The position numbers and the translations under genes were made by a program. This document shows, in pieces, positions 24,100-34,985 of a stretch of 64,000 nucleotides of DNA. The notes below the pieces were generated by a model, which saw only the letters and a list, made by a program, of their open reading frames with translations, did not search any database and had not been told where the DNA came from. The DNA comes from Dicaeum eximium (lineage: Eukaryota > Chordata > Aves > Passeriformes > Dicaeidae), in the NCBI GenBank assembly GCA_013396995.1, contig VWZP01002893.1, forward strand, positions 310,001 through 374,000, given 5' to 3'. The number at the start of each line of letters is the position of its first letter. Within the stretch, counting starts at the first letter, position 1.

Positions 24100-24215
24100 G
24101 CAGGAGAGAACCCGCCCGGGCAGGGGCAGCGGCGGGGGCAGCGCCCGCGGGTTTCAGCACCGCGGAGAGCGGCACCGGCCGTGGGCGTCGCGGCGCGGGA
24201 TAACGAGCGGGTTGT
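24100..24215. promoter_or_regulatory. Very short CpG-rich patch
   Basis: About 115 bp of dense CpG ('gcggcgggggcagcgcccgc', 'gtgggcgtcgcggcgcggga') in AT-rich surroundings. It is too short for a standard CpG-island definition. No promoter element or exon was recognised. Confidence 0.5.
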
Positions 24216-24364
24216 TTCAAGCCACTTGATGCTTTTATGAAGTCTTTGTATGCCAAACACTTCCCAAACACTCATTTGTCTGAAGAGAATTGTTAAAAAA
24301 AAAAAAAAAATCGAAGTTTTTTCACAAGAGCACTCAGCAAAATGGCAGGTTTAACAGTCAGTAC

Positions 24365-24545
24365 TTGGGCAGCGCTTTTCATGCAAGGGTTTCCACGCAC
24401 TTTGTGAATATTAATGAAGTCAGCTGCAAAATCAATCATCCCTTTATAACGTCGGTAGGCTTCATTATCCTTGTCCAGTTGGGGAAACTGAGGCAGGCAA
24501 GGATAATGTGGTGTGTCTCAGCCAATATTGAACCCGGGAGATAAA
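24365..24545 (-). repeat. MIR-type ancient SINE (antisense)
   Basis: The + strand has 'cagcgcttttcatgcaaggg', 'tttgtgaatattaatgaagt', 'aggcttcattatccttgtcc', 'agttggggaaactgaggcag' and 'ccaatattgaacccgggag'. These are the reverse complement of the MIR 3' part, core (GGGGAAACTGAGGCA) and box-B side (GAACCCGGG) in the right order, so the element is on the minus strand. Confidence 0.65.
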
Positions 24546-27500
24546 AATTATGACCTTTATGGACCCACTACTACAAAACCATCCAGCTTCTATAGCCCTT
24601 CCTGTTTTGGTTTTAAGAGATGTATTTCCTTCTTCAAACTACAATTCTTCATTTAACTGATCTAGATTGCCAAGCTCAGATGATTTTCCAGCTAGCCTAA
24701 TTATAGCAATTCTCACCTACTGCCCTTCTGTTGCTTAAGGATTGCTGCTGTTTTCAAAAAGAAAGAAAGTCACCAGCCTTATTTCAAATGCACAACCGTA
24801 CATGTGTGGTGCTGGGTTTGCTATTCCTGAAAATGTTATTTTGAAGCAAAAACTTGCCCCTTTGATGCATAGAAATAGATAAATATGTGTACTATTTTGC
24901 AGTCAATTGTCAGGCATGTACCATGGTGTTTTGTTGTTTCCCTGGACAGGTGGAGACAGAGCAGTTAGGCACTGACGGCTTCTGTCTGGTGAGCTGGCTC
25001 TTGATTGACTGATTAGCTTCTTTGTATGGCAGGCACTTCTCTCAGCTCTGTCATTAAAGATGCATCATAACCCCTTGCAAGAGGCTTTTTTTTTTCCCCT
25101 GATACAGAGGGAGAAGGAAAGAGTAATTCTGAATCTTTTACAGTAGGGAAACTTTTGTTAATCCAGAAGGTCTTTAAAGATGGGATTTAGCCAGATTTCT
25201 GTCTTCAAAAATTTGAAAAAAGCCCCAAACCTAAAAAAAATTGCTGGCAGGGCAGTAACTCATCTATCTCCTCAAGATTTTTCATGTACAGCCTTCCATT
25301 ATTTTTGTTTATAGTAGGTATCTTTAGTGTTAAATAGTTAACTTTGGTAAAAGATATGGGAGGCAGTTGAAGAGCGGCTTTTCATTTTAAAATTGGGTAA
25401 GATGAGGTATGGAGAAGGAGACTGGCTTATACACATGGCTGCAGGTGTCTGGACTGTCAAGTTCCATCTCTAAGTAATTTCAGCTTAACACCAAACCATG
25501 GTTTCTTCAGAGGTAGGAGACAGTACCTGGGAGATGACCTCAATTCTCTGTCAGTGTTGGTATCTGATGTAGCTTCTTCCTTTTTTCTGTTGATAATGCT
25601 ATGGAAGTCCTTTATCTAAAATGTTTTCTGCCTGGAGAAGTGATATACTGGTATGTGTAAGTGTGAACTTAAATTGATATGCTGGTATAAATTAATTGTT
25701 TCTTTATAAGATAACTTTTCACAAGTCAGCTTGCATCACTTTGGAGGGAGCTTAAACCAAGGAAAACAAGAAAAGGCACCTCCTATTCTGCAGCAAGCAT
25801 TTACACAGGGAATTGTAACACTTCCTTGTTTAAAAGATTTCTGAAGTTACATTTATATGCCCAGTAAAACTCTATCTTGCACAAACCAGAATAATTTACT
25901 TCTGATGCAGCAGCACTTTTTGCATGATCCTTGCAGATATTATGATCAACTTAGAGGTGACATGACCCTTTCTGCAGTGATGATCAGTAATACCACAATA
26001 GTTCTTAGACCATGCCTGGCAAAAAGAGACCAGATAATCAATGTCTTCTGTCTGCAGGCCAGTATCTCAGCAGTCAGCTGTGGATTGTAGCTGGATGGGG
26101 TAGGATGGAGTCACGAATTTGCCTGTGCATGGGGTGATCATAAGCATGCTGCACATGATCACTGTGACTCCCTGCATCTAGTGGAGCACAGTATTTTCCA
26201 GACACTGTCATCTTTGACTGACACTTGCCTGTGTCTGGGTTGTGACAGTCCCATTGACTTAACCCCTGGAGCCTCTTGCTGAGACAGCACTGGGCTAAGC
26301 AAACCTTTGTTAATTAGAGCCTGTTGGAAACCTTCTTGTTTGTTAGGATGGTAATATGAAATGCAGCAACTACAGACCCAGTGGGTCTTCTGACTATTTC
26401 TTCCTTCAGCTGAAGGATGAGTTCCTGTAGGAGGGTTCTGTCTTCTGTGTACCCAAGGCCAATGCTGAGAGGCACTGCCTCATCGTTTAACCAGGTACAC
26501 CAATTATTTTATTGCAGATCAAATCCTGATGCTAGATTTTATGGGTAGAAAGCTTCAGTGCCTCCAGCTCTGAGTATAGGTATCCAAATAACATTTTGCC
26601 TAGCAGGAATCTGCTTGTTAGAGAAATGTAATGGTCATTTCATAGGAAGTCTGCATAAGGATTCATGTATCTTTCTGTTTGGTGTGAATCAGGTCTATGA
26701 AGGCATTGACATATCAGCATATGGATCTTTGTTGGCTTCTACACATGGTCTAAACCTAGGAGATTTTCAGGTCTTTGGAGTTGTGTTTTAAGATCAGAGA
26801 AGAAGTCCTGTCCCTCCAGAGGTCCACAGAGCTCTCCATTCAGAGCTAGACATGGCATAGGTCCATCCTGGGATGTAGTGTTATGTTTGGTTTAGTAGAA
26901 GTGTGGAGACCTGAGTAAAACAATGATCCACTGGAGCTTAACAATGACTCCCTTTTACTTGTAAGTCTTGTTGACTGGCTTCTAAGAATGTTTTATTAAG
27001 TCATCTTCAGTCAGTAGAATATTGATGACAATGGATGTTATCAAGCTGTATTTGTGGTGGTGTGAGAGGTACACTGTGGGAGGGCTCTGAAGGCCACTCT
27101 ATTTTTGGGATATAAAATTGCAGTGCAAGGAGGAATGGATGGCACCTTGCTGTGAAATAATATAATTCAAACCTGTTGCTGTACAGTGCTGCCCTTTGAA
27201 TGGGCAGTGACATGGCAGCCTTGTCTAAAGGCAGCTGCCCAACCTTTCCTTGTTCAGTGTAGAGTTTTAGCTCTGTTAGGAATTGTTTGCATGCAGCAGA
27301 TCTCATTCTCTCTCAGCTGTATTGGTGCAGTCCCTGTCAACTTGGGGAGGAGGGACAAACTTGTTAACAGGAGCTTTTGCTTGTCTCCTGTGAATTTACA
27401 TATTCCTTTCAGTCTTTTTTTCCCCTAAAATTTGAATATTTTATGTCAGTTCATTTATTTTTATGACAAATTTTTTTAATTCCAGAAACAGAAATCAATG

Positions 27501-30500
27501 TAGATGCCAGAATCATGAGGGCATCTGTTCTCTTATTAGTGCTTTCCCCCACATTCACTTCCAGCCTGTATACAGAGATGCATGACTCTGTTTTTTGTTT
27601 GTTTCCTTTTCTTTTTTTTTTTTCCACCTACCTGTGTCATTCATTACAATGTGCCTATCTGGATGTTATGCCAAAGACAGATCATCTATGAGGTCTTAAA
27701 CACTGCTAAATGATAAATAAAGGCCTTTGCATGCAGTTAGTTCCCAAGGATCAGAGCCTCTGTTCCATAAGGTGTGCCCTCAGAGAAGATTGTTGCTTTT
27801 TCCTTAAAGTGCAAAATACCATCACACAGATTAATCATGAATCTGTTATTTTGGAGGTGTAATATTGCAACCAATGCTTTTTTTTCCTCTTGTAAAATGC
27901 CATCTGCCCCTCCCCATGTGGGTTTTTTTCCCCTTAGTAAGAAGACTATGTTGTGCTGCCTTTCAATGCCTTCATATCGGGTCATGTCTCAGAGACTTCA
28001 AAAGGATCTAGGAGTACTTCCAGAACTGACTAAGTCACTCCGTCTGGGTGTCATGGGTTGTGTCTATTCTAGATTCCTTTATACTTACTACTACAAGTTC
28101 AATTCTAATTTGGCTGCTAGAATGAAGGAATGCATCCACCTGTAGTCAGTAGTCACAGCTAGTTTTGCTAGGAGCTTTACAATGATTGCAAGGAAAGGAA
28201 GAGCAAAAAACCTACATCAGTAAAAGGAAGCATAAAAGTTGGGCCATTAAACCATAACAGACTAACATGAGTTTAATTTGAGCAGGAAATATATAGATGT
28301 AATGGCCATCAGTTTATGTCAATGGTGAAATTTATGAGGCTCTCAAAGGGCATCAGGAGGGGGAGGCAGTGAGTGTTGTTTGGCATAGGAGAGTTTAAGT
28401 GAGGTGACAATGGCACCAGCAAATAGATCATGGGAATAATCTTGTTCTGATTGTGAGTGGAATGGAAGAACCACCACCTTAGCTGATCTTTCTCACCTCT
28501 AAGTCTCATGTGGGTACCACACTTTGAAGTGCTGAGAATATCCATCAATAGCCTTGAAGTCTGTGATAACTAAAGGCATGGATCATTCTGCAGTGAGTGG
28601 TATTTCTTCTCTAGGTTTGAAGCATCCCTCTCTGTTTTCTGCTTCAAACACAGCTCACTTTTCTGCATGTTTCAGCACTCTACATATTTTGCTTGCCTCA
28701 CTCTCTGCTTCACAGCTGCTGCATTAAATCTATTGGTGAACACTTAAAAGATGCTATGGAAATGTATTGCTTGCCTTCAGCAATAGCGGTGGTTGGCCAG
28801 CACATTGCTCCCCTAGCCCATCAGCCCCAGCACTGTGGTGCTTGTGTTAGCTGGACTGTTCCTTCTGAGTGTAAGGAGGGGAACACATGTTCAGTATTAA
28901 TCTTCATTTCAATGAAGTTGTTTTAGTTCATGCTTTATTGCAGCGCTTTGTAATAATGCATCTGTAATGGCAGCCCTTGGGGCAGCAGTCGCATGTGGCA
29001 GGCTGAGTGCCTGAACTGCTCCTGAGAATGACTCCAATCATACAGAATGAGGCACTCCCTGGTGCACCATCTGAATTTATAATACCAATTTATATAGTGC
29101 CCTAAAGCAAGGTTTGTATTTGCTCTGGGACACAGGGGCCAGGCTATAGAAGGGAACTGCTCTCCATTTTTTTTGCTGTCCCTTTTTTTGAATATATGCA
29201 TTTGTCTAGCTTTTCAACTTTTCTGTCTTAAAGCCTAGACTGAGCCCAGGAAATGCAAGAATATGCCTTAATACAGAGTGATGAGTGCAGAACCTGTAAC
29301 TGGGCAACACATGCCTGCTGCAAGCCTCACAGCATCGGTCAAACCTTTCCCCAGGTGTGGAGGGTGGACATGCAGGAGGGCACAGCCCTGCAAATGGTGT
29401 AGGGCACAGTCCTGGCTGCTACTTCATTATAGACCTCCTTGTGTGCCTGGGAGCCAGTGTTGGCTTAACCTCCTTTGAGAAAAGATGTGATGAGACCCAA
29501 GGTGGTGAGGGTTGGATTTTCCTAGATAGGTTGATGGACATGCAGGTATGACATGATATTTGTTACCAGAGAAGCGCACTGTGATGTTATTGGTTAACTT
29601 TCATGGCTCCATCTGAGGATTTGGAAACAAGGAGAGGAGGCAGAGTTCCAGTGGAAGAGGTTGTAATCAATAAAGATCTACAGAGTCTTACTGCAGGTGA
29701 GGGGCTGGATGGCATAATGGAAACTGGAGTGACCCCATGGTGTTATAAGATACAAGAAGCAAGAAAAGATGGAGTTCAAAACTGGTTGAAATACCTGTTG
29801 GAAGGCTGTGCTTTAACTCTGAACTGTGGCTTTGGTTTTGGCCATTTCACTGGATGCTACCTGCTGCCTGTAGGAAGTGATTCTCTTCCTTTTGGCCTGA
29901 CCTGAGTCAGGGTCACAGTGGGCTTGTTGACAATGGGAGATGGCAATGGATGTCATTCTGTCTTAGAATGAGATGTAGATATATGTCTAATACCTGGTAG
30001 TGGAGGTCACAAAGCCAATGTGACAACCATTAAATTTTGTATCACTGGCTTAAAGAATGCACAGCTTTTATTTTACTCTCCCTTGCAGAAATGAGCATGC
30101 ACCCACACCTGTCTCATCTGTTGTTGTTAAGGCTTATGTGTAAATACACACATACAATGCATCCTCTTACAATGGTGCTCTTAAAGATGGTGGAAAACAG
30201 TGCATGAAACTTGGAGAAGGGCTTGCATGATTTCTTTCCCCAAATGAGTTGATGCAATGAAATATACTTTTTTTCCCTACATGATTTTGCTCTTGCAGCA
30301 TTTGCACATACACCACTTATTTAATCTCTCTCAGGTACTCTTCCCACAAGGAATCCTTTCACCTGAATGGGTTCACCCTTACATTCTTGGCTACACACAT
30401 CAAGGTTTTTTTTGTTCAGTCATACACTTTCACACGCTCAAAGTTGTGTCTGTCCCCTGTACACACATTTAAACAAAATGGTGCTCGGAAAATTACTTCC

Positions 30501-30937
30501 TGTATACTGTGTGTACAGTTTCTATTAAATATATGCAACAGAACATGCTTGGAGGAGGAAAAAGCCTGTGAATCAAGAATAAATGGTGATGTCCTGCAAG
30601 TGGTCAGAATAACTTTGGAGGTTGAACCTCCAGCTGGAGTTAAAAATGGTGTTTGCAGAAGAGCTTAGAACTAATCCTCTGAAATTATGGCAAAGAGAGT
30701 TCTGACCAAGCACTATCATGATTACTTTCCCCCATCTCTGTTATTTCTTATTATTGTAATGAGTTTTGCTCTCTCAAGTAGAATAAGGTCACCAGTGAGA
30801 TAAGATCAGCTTCGTTTGGCACAACCAAGAAAATCTGATCACAGTTTGGACTGCAGCTTGTAAATTCACCTTGGGTATGAACTTCTGGGCAAAAAGACAC
30901 TGAAAATGTGAAAATGCTAACATGGCCAAAAGGAAGA

Positions 30938-31034
30938 CAAAAAAAACCAACCAACCAACCAACCCCCCCACCCCCAAATAAAAAGACCCACAAAAAAACC
31001 CCAAACCCCAAAACAATAACAAAAAAAAAAAAAG
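30938..31034 (+). repeat. A/C-rich low-complexity tract
   Basis: Contains (CCAA)n ('aaccaaccaaccaaccaacc'), C-runs, and a closing run of 13 A. It could be a worn simple repeat or the tail of an old retroposon; no body was recognised. Confidence 0.8.
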
Positions 31035-31794
31035 GCAGCCAGAGATAAATTGCATTCTTATTGCATTCCTGCCATGTTGCACAGATTTTCCTGCCACTGT
31101 TTCAATGGCAAATTCCCCTTGAGCCTCATTTCCATTAAACTGTACCATACAAATGGTTAATTTCAAGGATTTGGTGAGTGCCATTTAGAGAATCTAAGGA
31201 GGAATACCAGGAGATTATACTCAATATTGCAATGCAGTCTCTTTTCCTATCCCCTGCTGTCATACTCAGGGTATTAGCTTAGAATGAATCTTCTAGATCT
31301 TGTGGTGCAGCATTTGGACATCCTGGCATGATGGATGATTCCTCATCTCCAGAATCTTTTCTAGGCTCTGATCCCTCTCTCTCATCACCCCTGCTCACCA
31401 GGAAAGGGGGGAACCAGGAACTGGTGATAATGGCACGTGCATTTTCTATTGCATCAGGGAGATGGGTCACTCCTGAGCCAGCTTGCTCCTCTAGCAAGAC
31501 CTAAGCAAAAGCTGTGTGTGCTGCCTACTACAGCTGCTGGCCTGAATTAGCAAGCCCAGATCTCAGAGCACAATAAGTACCTTGAAGATGAGCAGTCCCA
31601 CATAGAAATTTATTGAAATTGCACTGACTGAATGGCCCCAGTTTATTACAGCATTTTGTCTTTTAGTTAGAAAAAGCCCATTGGCTTGGTAAAAAGTTGT
31701 GGAAATTTATTCCAAGGGGAATAAGCAAAAGAAGATGAATGGCATTTCTCTGAATGTGTGTTCTTTGCCTCTTGTCTCTGGTGGTGTTGGGAGG

Positions 31795-31825
31795 GAATTG
31801 TTAGGTGCCTAGGTCTATAAATCTA
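31795..31825. repeat. Trace of an ancient TTAGGTGCC-type repeat
   Basis: 'ttaggtgcctaggtctataa' resembles the TAGGCACCTA motifs of an old dispersed reptile/bird repeat and the motif at 32,340. Very short. Confidence 0.3.
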
Positions 31826-32334
31826 TGTCACTGCTAATTTTTAAGGCCCTTTGGAAAGAAAATTGGCTACTTTCTTAATGAAGACACGGCAAAAGTCTGA
31901 TGTATCTAATTACCTTCTAGATTAGGACAAAACAGTTCATCTAGAGCATGTCATACGTTCTGAAAAGTCTCACCACAATGCCAGTGACATACTGGGGAGA
32001 CGAGTAGTATTAGAGGGTTCTAGTTTGTACTAGAAATGTAGAAATAATGTTTTTTTTAAATCTCCATACAACTTATTCGTAAAGTGCAGGGCTAGAGCAA
32101 GAGATGAGAAAGAAAGAAAGAATTAGAGGAATTAATCAGGAAAATCCACTCTCCTGTTGAGCAGTTACAGCATTGCTTGCTGGACAGAAAACTTCTCATA
32201 TTGCACTGCTTTCCTCTTGTCTCTGTTTTGCTCTACACCCCAGCAAAGATGTACCTTGTGACCTTAATGAAACTTCCCTGCCCTTCTAATATTTTCTTAC
32301 TATTCTCTGCCTATTTATAAAATGATGTCTGCTA

Positions 32335-32412
32335 TTTTGGTGCCTAACTGTAACAATTTTTCAGAAATAGAGGTCTAAGCGTCCGAGTTAGGCACAGCAA
32401 GATTTTTTCAAA
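32335..32412. repeat. Short inverted repeat, likely ancient repeat trace
   Basis: GTGCCTAACT at 32,340-32,349 and its exact reverse complement AGTTAGGCAC at 32,386-32,395 enclose a 36-bp loop containing 'atttttcagaaatagagg', and 'ttttttcaaaagtagttat' follows. Similar words occur at 6.49 kb and 31.80 kb, suggesting one old dispersed family. Confidence 0.45.
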
Positions 32413-34415
32413 AGTAGTTATCTTCCTTGGTTCTATGTTGCACTTTGAATAGAAGTTTCTCAGTTAGATGAAGTCTTCTATCCCTTTTTCTAATTTGTAG
32501 ACATTTCATGTATGGGTGTCCTAGGCTTTTCTTTTTCCAATTGAAAGGACAGGGTGAAATCTAGCTTATTTTCCCCAAATAATTTTGGGCTCACTTTACC
32601 CTTGGTGATTAAGCTGTTTAAAAGTTGCTAGTTTGTTTTTTCTCACAAAGGACATGCTGTTTTCTGTCTGTTAAACCAGAGAGTTTAAATTTGGAATTGG
32701 AAGTGGAGACAGTGCTGTTGTCATTGATTTTACACAGAAGACACTCTGTTGATAGGCAGCCAGATCAAAATAGGATGCAAGTATGTGTGTGCATGGTCTT
32801 AGAAGATCTTGGACAGGGAAGTGGTAGAGGTGGTGCAGTTTCAGAAGACTATCTCAACAAATCATTATTTTGATAAACTGCAAGCTACAAAATGCTAGAT
32901 TGCCAGAACTACCAGCAAGTCAAGAAATGTACTAGAAGCTGGATTTTACTGCCAGATGCACTTTTAAAGTCTAGAGTTAGCCACTGAAGTAAATGAAGTA
33001 ATACCTGATTTTCTGCACAGTTATTGAGAACAGGATCTAATCCCATGCCCTTAGGAGGGATTGATAGTTCTTACTCCTATGTTGTCCATATAAAACAGGT
33101 TAAAAACAATCAACAACCTGCCTTTGCACAAATATATAAAGGGATAAAATCTTGCTCTTGGGATGCTGATTTTGGGTTAGGAAGATGCCTCTTTGCTGGA
33201 CCATTGTCACCTTGTTGAAATAGATCTTTATCATCTTCTCTGTGCATGTGTATGGATTTGTTAGGGTGTGTGAAGGACTGTGTTTTTCAGAGAAACTTCC
33301 CAAGGGGCTCCTAATAGTACTTGTAACTATTATTTAGTGTTTCCGTGTGGCTATTATCCACCTCAAACACAGCTGCATTTTGATAGTAGGAAGGTGATCA
33401 ATACATGCTGTATAAAATAATAATAATTTATTATTTATTGAGTACTGCAGCTAGGCTGCCTGCTATGCAAAACGTAGAAAAAGACAAAAACCTTGGGATC
33501 CCTGATGAGAGGGGGAAGGAAAGACAAACAGCTTTGCAGTCTGTCCCTAAGGCAAATGCATTCCTAAGTGTCTGGCGTTGCAGTATGAGCATCATACACA
33601 ATTTTTACAAGACCACAGAGTCTGGAGAGAGGGGCCAGAAAGTTTGATTCCTCGCTTTTGGGTTTGTGTGCACGTCATGTGCATAATGTTCCTGTCTGCT
33701 AGTCTTCTTTGAGGTGGACTTGTAGCATGATAACGTATTAAAAAACTTTACATACGTGTTCCCCACATTACATTTGCTTTGCTAAGTACTAATGGTGATA
33801 AAATGATAAATCATGATGTTGCAGATTTACACTCTAAGTGACTGAAATACTGATCCCAACATTATTGATGGTGTCTATCAGTTGCTGTTTCTACTTTTGG
33901 AAGTGAGGAAATGAGTGGATAAAAAGTTTGAGATATTTGTAGAAGGAAACGTAGTGGCTGGTTTAAATGGAATGGGCAGTGTATAAATTGATTTGAAATA
34001 GGCAGTAGGTTTGGGTCAAACTCTGAGCTAGAGAGGAAAATTCTTCGTGAACTTTAAGGGTTTTGGGGTACTCATGAAAGTTATTGTCTGAGGAAGACGC
34101 TTCCTCTGCTCTGACGGCTGGTCCCTGGTGCCAAACGGAAGGGAAAAATAAGTCGCACCTGCCCGGCTTCGCCTTGCTGGGACCAGAGGGGCAAAAATCC
34201 CCCCTTGCTGTGCCGGCCCGGTGAAGGAGCGCTCGGGGAACAAGACGCTGACGGGCCGAAGGCAGCCGAAAAGCCGCCGAAGCTCTTTGCTGGGCAGAGG
34301 CGGCGGAAGCGTGGGAGCGAAGCCCGGCGGAGCGCTGCCGCCCGTGCCCGGGGCCGTGCCCGCTGTCGGGGCCGGGCGGACCGTGCCGGGGGCCGGGGCG
34401 CGGACCCGCGGTCTC

Positions 34416-34423
34416 TTTAAAAG
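34416..34423 (+). promoter_or_regulatory. TATA-like box TTTAAAAG
   Basis: TTTAAAAG stands alone in otherwise GC-only sequence within the CpG island. If functional, transcription would start near 34,445, leaving a 5' leader of about 480 bp before the ATG at 34,929. This orientation agrees with the candidate coding exon. Confidence 0.4.
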
Positions 34424-34550
34424 CCGGGGCCGGTGGGGCGGGCGCGGCGGCAGCAGGGGGCGGCGGCGGCGGCGTGCGCGGGGCTCGGGCTGTTCCGGCA
34501 CCGCGGCGCGCTCAGCCCTGCGCAGCTCCGCCCGCGGCCTCCCGCGGCTC

Positions 34551-34557
34551 NNNNNNN
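34551..34557. other. Assembly gap (7 N)
   Basis: Seven undetermined bases inside the GC-rich leader. The base before TGG is N, so an upstream ATG at this one spot cannot be excluded. True gap length is unknown. Confidence 1.
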
Positions 34558-34928
34558 TGGGTGCCGCCGCTCCGGAGCTCCGCGGGTGGGTTCCTCCTCA
34601 TCCTGCCCACCACAACTATTTCGGATCGTTCTATCCCTCTCCCCGTTCCTTGCTGCCCCGGCGGGGCTGGGCGCTGCCCGCCCGGGCGGAGTGGGCGCGC
34701 ACCGACCCTCGGGACGCTCCGGCTCCTTTGGTCAGACTTTTTGGGAGATCGCAGTTCCCGCGGCGGGGCATTTTGCAAAGGAAAATTGGTGTTTGGGGGG
34801 GCTTTCGAAAAAGAAGACACTACGCTGAGTTACAGCAGGGAGACCCTTAGAGTGAGCTTGCTGTTTGACTAAAGCTCAAGGATTAAAAAAAAAAAAAAAT
34901 ACTAACGAGAAAAGAAGAGAGGCTGAAG

Positions 34929-34985
34929 ATGAAAGTTTTTTTCTTTAATATTTTTTGCCTCTTCCAAGTCTTCGGATCTATTACG
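34929..34985 (+). CDS. Candidate first coding exon: signal-peptide-like start of an unrecognised gene (partial)
   Basis: The ATG at 34,929 is the first ATG after the CpG-island promoter and has a purine (A) at -3. The 19 codons to 34,985 start Met-Lys and continue with a hydrophobic, phenylalanine-rich core, ending near Gly-Ser-Ile-Thr. This is the look of a cleavable signal peptide for a secreted or membrane protein. A GT (gtagcg) follows directly at 34,986 and could be a phase-0 splice donor, though it matches the donor consensus only in part. If unspliced, the frame runs 15 codons further to a TAG, too short to be a protein on its own. No later exon was found, so the rest of the gene would lie beyond a first intron of at least tens of kilobases or in exons I could not detect. 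The gene was not recognised and no symbol is given. Confidence 0.45.

Larger units (their letters stand above)
24546..34099. other. Long non-coding stretch; few old repeat traces
   Basis: No exon supported across 9.5 kb. Frames of up to 131 codons occur on both strands (for example 27.77-28.15 kb + and 30.79-31.18 kb -), but the latter runs through a poly-purine/pyrimidine patch and none has a domain. A low-complexity A/C patch and a small hairpin-like ancient repeat trace are listed separately. Confidence 0.5.
34100..34860 (+). promoter_or_regulatory. CpG-island promoter and 5' leader region
   Basis: The GC content and CpG density rise sharply at about 34,120 and fall after about 34,770 ('agcgctgccgcccgtgcccg', 'ggggcgcggacccgcggtct'). 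This is a typical housekeeping/developmental CpG-island promoter. The + strand has no ATG from 34,080 to 34,928, except that the 7-base gap cannot be read, which fits a long 5' leader feeding the start at 34,929. Frames of 100-209 codons here on both strands use non-ATG starts and are a GC-richness effect. Confidence 0.8.

Noticed and set aside
29603..29905. 100-codon plus-strand frame with acidic/basic start
   Set aside because: It looks mildly protein-like, but no homologous family is recognised, the second half becomes Cys/Gly/Phe-rich, and there is no splice or promoter evidence.
30938..31034. A-rich end as the tail of a processed pseudogene
   Set aside because: No retrocopied coding sequence is recognisable on its left and no flanking direct repeat was found; the C-rich interruptions suggest a simple repeat instead.
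34028..34850. Frames of 102-209 codons on both strands in the CpG island
   Set aside because: They are arginine/proline/alanine/glycine-rich, overlap on both strands, mostly begin at non-ATG codons, and several run through the N gap. This is the expected effect of GC-rich DNA with few stop codons.
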